Of a stretch of 13,099 nt of DNA, positions 7,173 to 13,099 are shown piece after piece. This DNA comes from an uncultured Pseudomonas sp. (GTDB lineage Bacteria > Pseudomonadota > Gammaproteobacteria > Pseudomonadales > Pseudomonadaceae). A program made the translations under genes and the position numbers. The stretch spans positions 1-13,099 of the forward strand of contig CALUCI010000162.1 of NCBI GenBank assembly GCA_943914515.1, in the 5' to 3' direction. Within the stretch, counting starts at the first letter, position 1. Every line of letters starts with the position of its first letter. The notes below the pieces were generated by a model, which saw only the letters and a list, made by a program, of their open reading frames with translations, was not told the origin of the DNA and made no database searches.

Positions 7173-8521
7173 GGCGCCGGCACCTCCGGATCGATATGGC
7201 GCAAGCCGATGCCGCAGTAGTCCAGGCCGAAGGTGGCGACCTGTTCCGGGTTGTACAGGTTGCGCCCGTCGATGATCAGGCGCTGGCGCAGTTTTTTCGC
7301 CAGCAGGGCAAAGTCCACCACGCGAAAGTTTTTCCACTCGGTGCAGATCACCAGAGCGTCGGCGTCTTCCAGGGTGTCGTCACGGGTGGCGCACAGTTGC
7401 AGGTCTTTGCGGTAGCCGTAGAGGCGCCGGCATTCGGCCATGGCTTCCGGGTCGAAGGCATGCACGGTGGCGCCTTCGGCCCACAGCGCTTCCATCAGGT
7501 AGCGGCTGGGCGCCTCGCGCATGTCGTCGGTATTGGGCTTGAAGGCCAACCCCCACAGCGCCACCGACTTGCCGGCGAGGCTGCCGGGAAAATGCTGGCG
7601 CAGCTTGCTGAAGAGGATCTGCCGCTGCGCATCGTTGACCTCGCTGACGCTTTGCAGCAGACGTAGCGGCATGCCGTTGTGTTCGGCGGTGTGCAGCAGC
7701 GCACGCAGGTCTTTGGGAAAGCACGAGCCGCCAAAGCCGCAGCCGGGGTAGATGAAGTGATAGCCGATCCGCGGGTCGGAACCGATGCCCTTGCGCACCG
7801 CCTCGATGTCGGCGCCAAGGCGCTCGGTGAGGTTGGCCAGTTCGTTCATGAAGCTGATGCGCGTGGCGAGCATGGCGTTGGCCGCGTACTTGGTCAGCTC
7901 GGCGCTGCGGTTGTCCATGAACATGATTTTTTCGTGGTTGCGGCAGAACGGCGCGTAGAGCTCGCTGATCTGGTCCTGGGCTTCGGCATCGCTGGTGCCG
8001 ACGATGATCCGGTCAGGGCGCATGCAGTCGGCCAGGGCGCTGCCTTCCTTGAGGAACTCCGGATTGGAGACCACGCGGACCTTGAGGCTGAGCTTGCCCA
8101 GGCGGTCGAGTTCTTCGCGGGCCAGTTGCGCCACCTTGTCGGCGGTGCCCACCGGTACCGTGGACTTGATGATCAGGGTGCGGTCGGCGTCCATCAGTGC
8201 GGCGATCTCCCGGGTCACGCCGAGCACATGGGAGAGGTCGGCCGAGCCGTCTTCGTCGGGTGGCGTACCAACGGCGATGAACACCAGCTCGGCGTGCGTC
8301 ACGGCATCGCTGGGCTGGGTGCTGAACAGCAGGCGACCTTCGCGGATGTTGTCTTCGAGCATGGCCGACAGGCCTGGCTCGTGGATGGGCGGTACGCCTT
8401 GACGGAGCTGGCTGATCTTGTGTGCGTCGAGATCCACGCAAAGCACCCGATGCCCGACATCGGCCAGCGCCGCTGCCTGCACGAGTCCTACATAACCTGT
8501 ACCGAAGACGCTCACGTCCAT
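7169..8521 (-). CDS. ugd: UDP-glucose 6-dehydrogenase
   Basis: This 450-residue cytoplasmic enzyme oxidises UDP-glucose to UDP-glucuronate with two NAD+. The N-terminal Rossmann domain starts at once with VFGTGYVGLV (residues 5-14). NPEFLKEGSA (153-162), the central-domain Lys211 region (KYAANAML) and the catalytic Cys267 in GFGGSCFPKD are all present. The C-terminal UDP-binding domain has LAFKPNTDDMREAPS (335-349). Length fits the family. The start at 8521 is chosen because the Rossmann fold begins there. A reading frame open further upstream would run through the likely promoter. A weak GAGG lies about 11 bases before the ATG. It is the first gene of the exopolysaccharide operon, so its promoter should drive all eight genes. 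Pseudomonas genomes often carry more than one ugd copy, so this one is probably dedicated to the polymer. Confidence 0.96.
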   Translation of the reverse strand: MDVSVFGTGYVGLVQAAALADVGHRVLCVDLDAHKISQLRQGVPPIHEPGLSAMLEDNIREGRLLFSTQPSDAVTHAELVFIAVGTPPDEDGSADLSHVLGVTREIAALMDADRTLIIKSTVPVGTADKVAQLAREELDRLGKLSLKVRVVSNPEFLKEGSALADCMRPDRIIVGTSDAEAQDQISELYAPFCRNHEKIMFMDNRSAELTKYAANAMLATRISFMNELANLTERLGADIEAVRKGIGSDPRIGYHFIYPGCGFGGSCFPKDLRALLHTAEHNGMPLRLLQSVSEVNDAQRQILFSKLRQHFPGSLAGKSVALWGLAFKPNTDDMREAPSRYLMEALWAEGATVHAFDPEAMAECRRLYGYRKDLQLCATRDDTLEDADALVICTEWKNFRVVDFALLAKKLRQRLIIDGRNLYNPEQVATFGLDYCGIGLRHIDPEVPAP

Positions 8522-8571
8522 TCCGGGATGCCTCGCATGGCGTAATGGGGCTGTAACAGTGATGTGATTTC

Positions 8572-8602
8572 GGTATAGCGCAGGCTGGCGGAAAAGTGTC
8601 AA
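8572..8602 (-). promoter_or_regulatory. Candidate sigma70 promoter for the exopolysaccharide operon
   Basis: On the minus strand a perfect TTGACA -35 box (8602-8597) is followed after 19 bases by TATACC (8577-8572) as a possible -10. Transcription would start near 8565, leaving about 44 bases before the dehydrogenase ATG. The spacer is two bases longer than ideal and the -10 matches only four of six, so this would be a weak or activator-dependent promoter. Confidence 0.4.
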
Positions 8603-8670
8603 AGCAATGGCATGTTCCGTTCAACTTACAGCGCCTGATCAACAGGTCGTTTTGCCATCAACCCTTTCTA

Positions 8671-8714
8671 ATCCGGGCACTTGCCGAAAATGGACAGTGG
8701 CAAGTGGCCCGGAT
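8671..8714. repeat. Long imperfect inverted repeat (hairpin) in the divergent region
   Basis: The left arm ATCCGGGCACTTGCC (8671-8685) pairs with the right arm GGCAAGTGGCCCGGAT (8699-8714), with a single bulged G and a 13-base loop. The right arm is followed by TTTTC on the plus strand, so it resembles an intrinsic terminator read rightward, but the U-tract is short. It lies upstream of the likely transferase promoter and outside both proposed transcripts. It could be a terminator for an unseen plus-strand transcript, a DNA operator, or part of a small RNA. Confidence 0.6.
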
Positions 8715-8815
8715 TTTCGCGATAAACGGTCGTAGGCCGCTTCCTACAAGGCTTTCAGAGTTTTGTGCGATAGATAAATGGAAGCTTTTGTTTAGCGCGA
8801 GGCCCGGAGAAAGGC

Positions 8816-8840
8816 GTCAAATATTCGCCATAAATTTGAC
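8816..8840. promoter_or_regulatory. Candidate operator: GTCAAAT-N11-ATTTGAC dyad over the -35 box
   Basis: A perfect 7-base inverted repeat with an 11-base spacer ends inside the proposed -35 box of the plus-strand transferase gene. The right part (8827-8840, GCCATAAATTTGAC) matches the FleQ-type box consensus GTCANTAAATTGAC, as I recall it, at 10 of 13 defined positions. The placement fits a repressor or c-di-GMP-responsive regulator, but the identity of the protein is inferred. Confidence 0.35.
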
Positions 8841-8864
8841 TGTCGATAGGTGGAAAACTATTCG
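8836..8864 (+). promoter_or_regulatory. Candidate sigma70 promoter for the transferase gene
   Basis: TTGACT (8836-8841) is followed after exactly 17 bases by TATTCG (8859-8864). Transcription would start near 8871, about 43 bases before the ATG at 8914. The -35 box matches five of six and the -10 only three of six, so the call rests mainly on spacing, position and the AT-rich surroundings. Confidence 0.35.
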
Positions 8865-8913
8865 AGAGCTGGCTAACGTTCGTCCAAGCCTTCTGTTTCG
8901 AGCGGGAAATGCC

Positions 8914-10605
8914 ATGCGCACCTACATCAAAAGCCTGCTCCTGCTGGCGTATATGGCCTGCTTTCACGGCGCCATACTCGAACGCCTCCAGGCCATCCCG
9001 TTTGGCCTCGCACTGGTGCTCTACGCCGGGGTTTTCCTGCTGTTGACGCTGGCCTTGCTACTGGCAGCGCAGATTCGCCAGGGGCTGCTGCGCTGGGCCG
9101 TGGCCCTGGTGTTTTTTGCCAGTGCGGTGTTCTTCGATGCCTACACCACGATCACCAACAGCTACCTGACCTATAGCGCGTTCATCTCGATGGTCTATTC
9201 CGGTGGTTTCATCCAGGAAGCGCTGGTGCAGTACCGTGATCCGATCTTGCTGGCGCTGGTGCGTGGTGTGTTGCTGTTGCTGGGCATCGGCCTGCCTCCG
9301 CTGCGTAGCGGGCGCTTGCCGCGGGTGCTGCCCTGGGCCGCGCCGCTGCTGGGGCTGGTGCTGCTGACCGGGATTCTGTTCGTGCGGGCCGGCGAGGGCG
9401 CCCGTGGCCTGCCGGTGATGTACACGCCGCTGGCGTACCTCAATCTGATGGCCTACGAGGCGCTGCACGACCACGTCGGGGCGCGTGAACCCGTCAGGCT
9501 GGCGCAGAGCGGGCAGGCGATGGCGCGCAACATCGTGTTGATCATCGACGAGAGCATCTCCGGCAATTACCTCGACCTGAACACCCCGCGCGGCGTGCCG
9601 ACGCCCTTGACCCAAGCCCAGCCGGGCGTGCAGATCTTCAATTACGGTTACGCCGCCTCTATCGCCAACTGCAGCGCCGACACCAACGTGACCCTGCGCT
9701 ATGGCGGCACCCGTGCCGATTACCTGCGGATCAACTCGACCCAGCCGTCGATCTGGCAATACGCGCACAAGGCCGGACTCAGTACGGTGTACGTCGATGC
9801 GCAGCGCAATGGCGGGCACCTGCAAAACCTCATGACCGACAGCGAAAAACGTGACATCGACCGTTTCATCCAGTTCGACGACACCCCGGTGGTGGACCGC
9901 GACATGGCAGTGGCGGCGACCCTGACCGAGCTGCTTGGTAACGGTAAACAGCAGTTGATCGTGGTCAACAAGGTCGGCGCGCACTTTCCGGTGCACGACA
10001 AGTACCCGGACCCGTTCATGAGCTACCGTCCGGCCTTGCCCCGCGGGCAGTACACCGACATCACCGATACCGGCCAGCGCGACGGTTTTGGCGGCACGCC
10101 GCAGGACTGGGTGCTGTATCGCAATGCCTACAAGAACACCGTGTTGTGGAATGTCGGCGAATTCTTCAAGCGGTTGTTCGCCAAGGCCGACCTCAGCCAG
10201 GCGGTGGTGCTCTACACCTCCGACCATGGTCAGGACCTGCATGAACGCGGCAATCCAGGGTTGAATACCCACTGCGACAGTGATCCGGTGGAAGAGGAAG
10301 GTCTGGTGCCATTGGTGGTGATTCAGGGCAACGGGCTCAAGACCCTCGACTGGCAGGCCAACCTGGCTGACAACAAGGATCGCTCCAGCCACTACAACCT
10401 GTTTCCGACGCTGTTGCAGTTGCTTGGTTATGACGCTGGTGCGGTGCAGGCGAGCTATGGCCGGGGGCTGAATGTCCTGACCGAAGACCCGTTCAGCTTC
10501 AACATCCGCTTCAATGCGCGGCTCGGCGCGAGCCCGGTGTTCAAGCACATCGACCTGGGGCAGGTGGTAGTGCCAGGCGGCGAGCAGGTTGTGGGTGCCC
10601 AGTAG
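8914..10605 (+). CDS. Phosphoethanolamine transferase / sulfatase-family inner-membrane enzyme
   Basis: This 563-residue protein has the EptA-type plan: about five N-terminal membrane segments (first near 5-22, then about 28-50, 57-75, 110-126 and 140-160) and a periplasmic alkaline-phosphatase-fold domain from about residue 205. Candidate metal ligands and catalytic residues are Glu213 (LIIDES), Thr257 in NCSADTNVTL, His357 (GAHFPVHDKYP), Asp437-His438 (SDHGQD) and His453 (NTHCDSD). Such enzymes move phosphoethanolamine, or sometimes phosphoglycerol, onto lipid A, core sugars or glycans. The acceptor here is unknown, and the divergent exopolysaccharide operon makes a cell-surface glycan plausible. 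The start at 8914 is chosen because the membrane helices begin there. The frame stays open back to 8596, but that stretch reads as non-coding control DNA. The stop codon lies inside a REP element. Confidence 0.85.
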   Translation: MRTYIKSLLLLAYMACFHGAILERLQAIPFGLALVLYAGVFLLLTLALLLAAQIRQGLLRWAVALVFFASAVFFDAYTTITNSYLTYSAFISMVYSGGFIQEALVQYRDPILLALVRGVLLLLGIGLPPLRSGRLPRVLPWAAPLLGLVLLTGILFVRAGEGARGLPVMYTPLAYLNLMAYEALHDHVGAREPVRLAQSGQAMARNIVLIIDESISGNYLDLNTPRGVPTPLTQAQPGVQIFNYGYAASIANCSADTNVTLRYGGTRADYLRINSTQPSIWQYAHKAGLSTVYVDAQRNGGHLQNLMTDSEKRDIDRFIQFDDTPVVDRDMAVAATLTELLGNGKQQLIVVNKVGAHFPVHDKYPDPFMSYRPALPRGQYTDITDTGQRDGFGGTPQDWVLYRNAYKNTVLWNVGEFFKRLFAKADLSQAVVLYTSDHGQDLHERGNPGLNTHCDSDPVEEEGLVPLVVIQGNGLKTLDWQANLADNKDRSSHYNLFPTLLQLLGYDAGAVQASYGRGLNVLTEDPFSFNIRFNARLGASPVFKHIDLGQVVVPGGEQVVGAQ

Positions 10606-10670
10606 GAGCGGGTTTACCCGCGAGGCGGTGGTGGCCTCGCTGACGCTATCGCGAGCAAGCTCGCTCCTAC
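10602..10670. repeat. REPIN: inverted pair of Pseudomonas REP elements
   Basis: Two REP units face each other: GTAGGAGCGGGTTTACCCGC at the left, and GCGAGCAAGCTCGCTCCTAC at the right. The outer ends GTAGGAGCG and CGCTCCTAC are perfect inverted repeats. Each unit folds into its own small hairpin, GCGGG-TTTA-CCCGC and GCGAG-CAAG-CTCGC, and CGAGGC/GCCTCG pair between them. This is the doublet form spread by RAYT transposases in Pseudomonas; no RAYT gene is in the window. It sits between two convergent genes, where it may also end transcription. Confidence 0.85.
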
Positions 10671-10697
10671 GGTGTGGGGGGGGCGTGGCCCATTCCG

Positions 10698-10712
10698 TAC
10701 CCGCGAGGCGGT
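10698..10712. repeat. 15-base repeat of part of the REPIN (REP remnant)
   Basis: TACCCGCGAGGCGGT occurs here and again at 10615-10629 inside the REPIN. It looks like the leftover half of a second REP unit, placed directly against the end of the LysR gene, with its last base belonging to that gene's stop codon. A run of eight G (10676-10683) lies between the two copies. Confidence 0.55.
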
Positions 10713-11626
10713 TACTGGGCTTGCGCCTCTTCCACCAGCCAGTCATGCACGGCCCGGGCGCTGGGGTGGGCCAGGGTGCCGGCGCGGTACAGCAGCACAT
10801 AGCGCTTGTGGTTGGGCACCGGCATGCCGAACGGCACGATCAGGGTGCCACGCTCCAACTCGTCATTGAGCAGGGTCCGTCGGGCAATCGCCACGCCAAT
10901 GCCGGCAATCGCCGCTTCGATGGTCAGGTGGTTGCGGTTGAAGGTATACCCGCGCCGTACATCCAGGTCGTCAGCACCAATGGCCTGCAGGTAGAACTCC
11001 CACTCCGCATACTCGGAACTGCCACGCCAGGCGGTGATGTCATGCAGCAGCGGATAGTGCACCAGGTCGTTCGGCCCGTGCAGCGGCGGGCGGCCGCGGA
11101 GCAGGGCGGGAGAGCACACCGGAAAGATTTCTTCGTCCAGCAGCGGCGTCGAATGCATGCCGGGGTAGCTACCGTCGTTGAGGTCGATGGCGAGGTCGAA
11201 ATCCCCTTCATGCAGCGCCTGGTTGCTGTCCTCGGCGACCAGGCGCAACTGGATATCGGGAAAGCGTTGCTGCAGGCGTGGCAAACGCGGCGTCAGCCAC
11301 TTGGCGAGAAACGACGGAATCGAGCGCAGGCGCAAGGTGCCACGGATTTCGCCGGCATCCAGTCGACGCAGCTCGGCATCGATGCTGCCGTAGGCTTCAT
11401 GCACGGTCAGCGCCAGGCGCTGGCCCTCGGCCGTCAGCTCGACACCGCGGGCACGACGCAGGAACAGGCGAAAGCCCAGGCGCTCTTCCAACTGGCGGAT
11501 CTGTTGGCTCACCGCCCCAGGGGTGATGTGCAGTTCTTCGGCGCAGCGGGTGAACGACAGATGCCGCGCCGCACAGGAAAACACGTGCAGCCAGACGTAC
11601 ATCTGGCCATTCATTTGTCGCCTCAT
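10712..11626 (-). CDS. LysR-type transcriptional regulator
   Basis: This 304-residue DNA-binding regulator has an N-terminal winged helix-turn-helix at about residues 12-70 (HLSFTRCAEELHITPGAVSQ, then QIRQLEERLGFRLFLRR). The C-terminal periplasmic-binding-like effector domain starts near residue 95. The GAVSQQIRQLEERLG style is typical of the GcvA-like subgroup. It is divergent from the L-serine ammonia-lyase gene with 146 bases between the starts, the usual layout for a LysR protein controlling its neighbour, so it may sense serine or a related amino acid; this is inferred. The start at 11626 has AGGA 7 bases upstream. An ATG four codons later, with GAGG upstream, is an equally workable start. 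A T-N11-A dyad just before the start points to autoregulation. The gene converges on the transferase gene across the REPIN. Confidence 0.93.
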   Translation of the reverse strand: MRRQMNGQMYVWLHVFSCAARHLSFTRCAEELHITPGAVSQQIRQLEERLGFRLFLRRARGVELTAEGQRLALTVHEAYGSIDAELRRLDAGEIRGTLRLRSIPSFLAKWLTPRLPRLQQRFPDIQLRLVAEDSNQALHEGDFDLAIDLNDGSYPGMHSTPLLDEEIFPVCSPALLRGRPPLHGPNDLVHYPLLHDITAWRGSSEYAEWEFYLQAIGADDLDVRRGYTFNRNHLTIEAAIAGIGVAIARRTLLNDELERGTLIVPFGMPVPNHKRYVLLYRAGTLAHPSARAVHDWLVEEAQAQ

Positions 11627-11628
11627 CG

Positions 11629-11643
11629 TTTAGTCCTGCTAAA
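11629..11643. promoter_or_regulatory. Candidate LysR box, TTTAG-N5-CTAAA
   Basis: A perfect 5-base dyad with a 5-base centre contains the T-N11-A spacing (T11630, A11642) typical of LysR-family sites. It begins only three bases upstream of the regulator's ATG and overlaps its AGGA ribosome binding site region. Binding here could repress the regulator itself and activate the divergent ammonia-lyase gene. No experimentally known site is being matched. Confidence 0.45.
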
Positions 11644-11772
11644 GCCTTGCTTAGAAACTTTCGTTGGTCATCGCCCGGATGGCGCGGCAGTATCGCCCAA
11701 CTTCGTGACACCCCTCAATTTTTTCACTGTGCACCGAAAGGGTTCATCTGCTTCGGGCACGCAGGCATTAGC

Positions 11773-13099
11773 ATGGCTATCAGTGTTTTCGATCTATTCA
11801 AAGTCGGCATCGGTCCATCCAGCTCCCATACCGTAGGCCCGATGCGGGCGGCCGCGACCTTCGTCGAGGCCTTGCGCAGCCAGGGGCTGCTGGCGGACAT
11901 CGCGCGGGTCGAGGTGCGCCTGTACGGTTCGCTGTCGGCCACCGGTGTCGGCCACGCCACTGATCGCGCCTGCCTGCTGGGGCTGATGGGCGAGTGGCCG
12001 GACCGGATCGACCCGCAGTGCATCGGCCCGCGCATCGAGCACCTGCAGGCGACCCGCGAGTTGCTGCTTGGTGGCAGCCAGCCAATTGCCTTCGATTGCC
12101 AGCGCGACCTGTTGCTGCTGGACGAAAGCCTGCCGTATCACCCTAACGCCATGACCCTGGAGGCCAGCGGCGCGCACGGCGTGTTGCTGCAACAGACCTA
12201 TTACTCGGTGGGCGGTGGTTTTATCGTCGAGGCCGGGCAACTGGCTACGGCGGGCGCCGGCGAGGCGGTGCAACTGCCTTACGATTTTTCCAGCGCCGAA
12301 CAGTTGCTGGCGCTGTGCAAGCAGCATGGCCTGCGGGTCAGCCAGTTGATGATGGCCAACGAACTGGCCTGGCGCGAAGAAGCCGAGGTCCGCAGCGGCC
12401 TGCTGCAACTCTGGGCGGTGATGCGCGAATGCGTGAGCAACGGCCTGAACAACGAAGGCATCCTGCCGGGCGGACTGCAGGTCAAGCGCCGCGCGGCGAA
12501 ACTGCACCGCAGCCTGCTGGAGCTGGGCAAACCGAACGTGATCGGCTCGACCCTCAGTGCCATGGAGTGGGTCAACCTGTTCGCCCTGGCGGTCAACGAA
12601 GAGAACGCTGCCGGCGGGCGCATGGTCACCGCGCCGACCAATGGTGCGGCGGGGATCATCCCGGCGGTGCTGCATTACTTCATGAAATTCAACCCCGAAG
12701 CCTGTGACGACGACGTGGTGAATTTCCTCCTCGCCGCCGCTTCGGTGGGCATTCTCTGCAAGAAAAACGCCTCGATTTCCGGTGCCGAGGTCGGCTGCCA
12801 GGGCGAGGTCGGCTCGGCCTGCGCGATGGCAGCCGCGGGGCTCGCCGATGTGCTCGGGGCAACCCCGCCGCAACTGGAAAACGCCGCCGAAATCGCCCTG
12901 GAACACAACCTCGGGCTGACCTGTGACCCGGTCGGCGGGCTGGTCCAGGTGCCGTGCATCGAACGCAACGCCATTGCTGCAGTGAAAGCGATCAATGCCG
13001 TGCAGATGGCCTTGCGCGGCGATGGCGAGCACTTCATTTCCCTCGACCGGGTGATCCGCACCATGCGCGACACCGGCGCCGACATGCACGACAAATACA
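11773..13099 (+). CDS. sdaA: L-serine ammonia-lyase, iron-sulfur one-chain type, 3' end missing
   Basis: This cytoplasmic enzyme deaminates L-serine to pyruvate and ammonia using a [4Fe-4S] cluster. The window covers 442 codons, and the family is usually near 458, so about 16 residues lie past the right edge. The N-terminus has VGIGPSSSHTVGPM (residues 11-24), the beta-domain signature. The alpha domain has NGLNNEGILPGG and APTNGAAGIIPA. Three cysteines fit the cluster ligands: Cys342 (GCQGEVG), Cys384 (LTCDPVGG) and Cys395 (VPCIERN). Their spacing of 42 and 11 equals that of the Legionella enzyme as I recall it. The start at 11773 gives the conserved MAISVFDLFKVGIG opening; the ribosome binding site (CAGG) is weak. 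Control by the divergent LysR protein is likely. Many pseudomonads carry more than one copy of this gene. Confidence 0.96.
   Translation, partial: MAISVFDLFKVGIGPSSSHTVGPMRAAATFVEALRSQGLLADIARVEVRLYGSLSATGVGHATDRACLLGLMGEWPDRIDPQCIGPRIEHLQATRELLLGGSQPIAFDCQRDLLLLDESLPYHPNAMTLEASGAHGVLLQQTYYSVGGGFIVEAGQLATAGAGEAVQLPYDFSSAEQLLALCKQHGLRVSQLMMANELAWREEAEVRSGLLQLWAVMRECVSNGLNNEGILPGGLQVKRRAAKLHRSLLELGKPNVIGSTLSAMEWVNLFALAVNEENAAGGRMVTAPTNGAAGIIPAVLHYFMKFNPEACDDDVVNFLLAAASVGILCKKNASISGAEVGCQGEVGSACAMAAAGLADVLGATPPQLENAAEIALEHNLGLTCDPVGGLVQVPCIERNAIAAVKAINAVQMALRGDGEHFISLDRVIRTMRDTGADMHDKY

Larger units (their letters stand above)
8522..8913. promoter_or_regulatory. Divergent control region between the exopolysaccharide operon and the transferase gene
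   Basis: These 392 bases separate two divergent genes and are visibly more AT-rich than the coding DNA on either side, most clearly from about 8750 to 8890. No convincing protein gene is present. The region holds one candidate promoter for each direction, a long hairpin at 8671-8714, a small GTAGG/CCTAC stem at 8732-8747, a 7-base dyad at 8816-8840, and an 11-base near-repeat (TTCGCGATAAA at 8716-8726 and TTCGCCATAAA at 8824-8834). The density of dyads suggests several regulator sites acting on one or both genes. Confidence 0.7.

Noticed and set aside
8596..8913. A 106-codon N-terminal extension of the transferase
   Set aside because: The frame is open, but the stretch is AT-rich, full of dyads and a hairpin, starts inside the opposing promoter, and precedes the first membrane helix that normally opens this family.
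8755..8967. A 70-codon minus-strand frame in the divergent region
   Set aside because: It overlaps the start of the transferase gene and the dyad region, has no recognisable domain and no clear ribosome binding site.
9058..10800. A 580-codon open frame on the minus strand opposite the transferase
   Set aside because: It crosses the REPIN and overlaps the LysR gene end, with compositionally biased His/Gln/Arg-rich sequence, so it is an antisense artefact.
11734..11756. CCGAA/TTCGG inverted repeat upstream of the serine ammonia-lyase start
   Set aside because: Only five paired bases with a 13-base loop; this is expected by chance in DNA of this composition.
11794..13089. A 431-codon open frame on the minus strand opposite the serine ammonia-lyase gene
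   Set aside because: The plus strand encodes an unmistakable L-serine ammonia-lyase with its cluster cysteines; the antisense frame has no family signature.
1..13099. CRISPR arrays, tRNA or rRNA genes, insertion sequences, prophage or toxin-antitoxin genes
   Set aside because: No regularly spaced repeats, RNA-gene signatures, transposase or integrase motifs were seen on either strand; the only mobile-type DNA is the REPIN and its remnant.

Overview
The window is GC-rich chromosomal DNA that looks like a Pseudomonas of the P. fluorescens group. The main pointer is a paired REP element (REPIN) at 10602-10670 with the GTAGGAGCG...CGCTCCTAC ends typical of these species. Protein content and GC-ending codon use agree with this. 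The species cannot be fixed from the sequence alone.

Positions 1-8521 hold eight minus-strand genes packed as one operon, read from right to left: UDP-glucose 6-dehydrogenase, UDP-glucuronate 4-epimerase, a membrane phosphoglycosyl transferase, a degenerate BY-kinase-like ATPase, an outer-membrane polysaccharide export lipoprotein, a Wzz/GumC-type copolymerase, a GT4 glycosyltransferase, and an O-antigen ligase/polymerase-type membrane protein cut by the left edge. Neighbouring genes overlap by a few bases or are separated by 1 to 25 bases. Together they describe a Wzy-type exopolysaccharide pathway. The first two enzymes make UDP-GlcA and then UDP-GalA, the third loads the first sugar phosphate on undecaprenyl phosphate, the GT extends it, the polymerase joins the repeats, and the copolymerase and export protein set chain length and carry the polymer out. 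The flippase and further glycosyltransferases are not in view and may lie beyond the left edge. The most unusual gene is the ATPase, whose P-loop lysine is replaced by isoleucine.

Positions 8522-8913 are a 392-base divergent control region, more AT-rich than its surroundings. It holds a likely promoter for each direction, a strong 15/16-base hairpin, a 7-base dyad over one -35 box, and short repeats. To its right, on the plus strand, is an inner-membrane phosphoethanolamine-transferase/sulfatase-family enzyme (8914-10605). Its stop codon is formed by the first bases of the REPIN.

Positions 10712-13099 are a separate amino-acid metabolism unit: a LysR-type regulator on the minus strand, divergent from a one-chain L-serine ammonia-lyase that is cut by the right edge about 16 residues short of the usual family length. 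A TTTAG-N5-CTAAA dyad with T-N11-A spacing lies just upstream of the regulator's start and may serve both genes.
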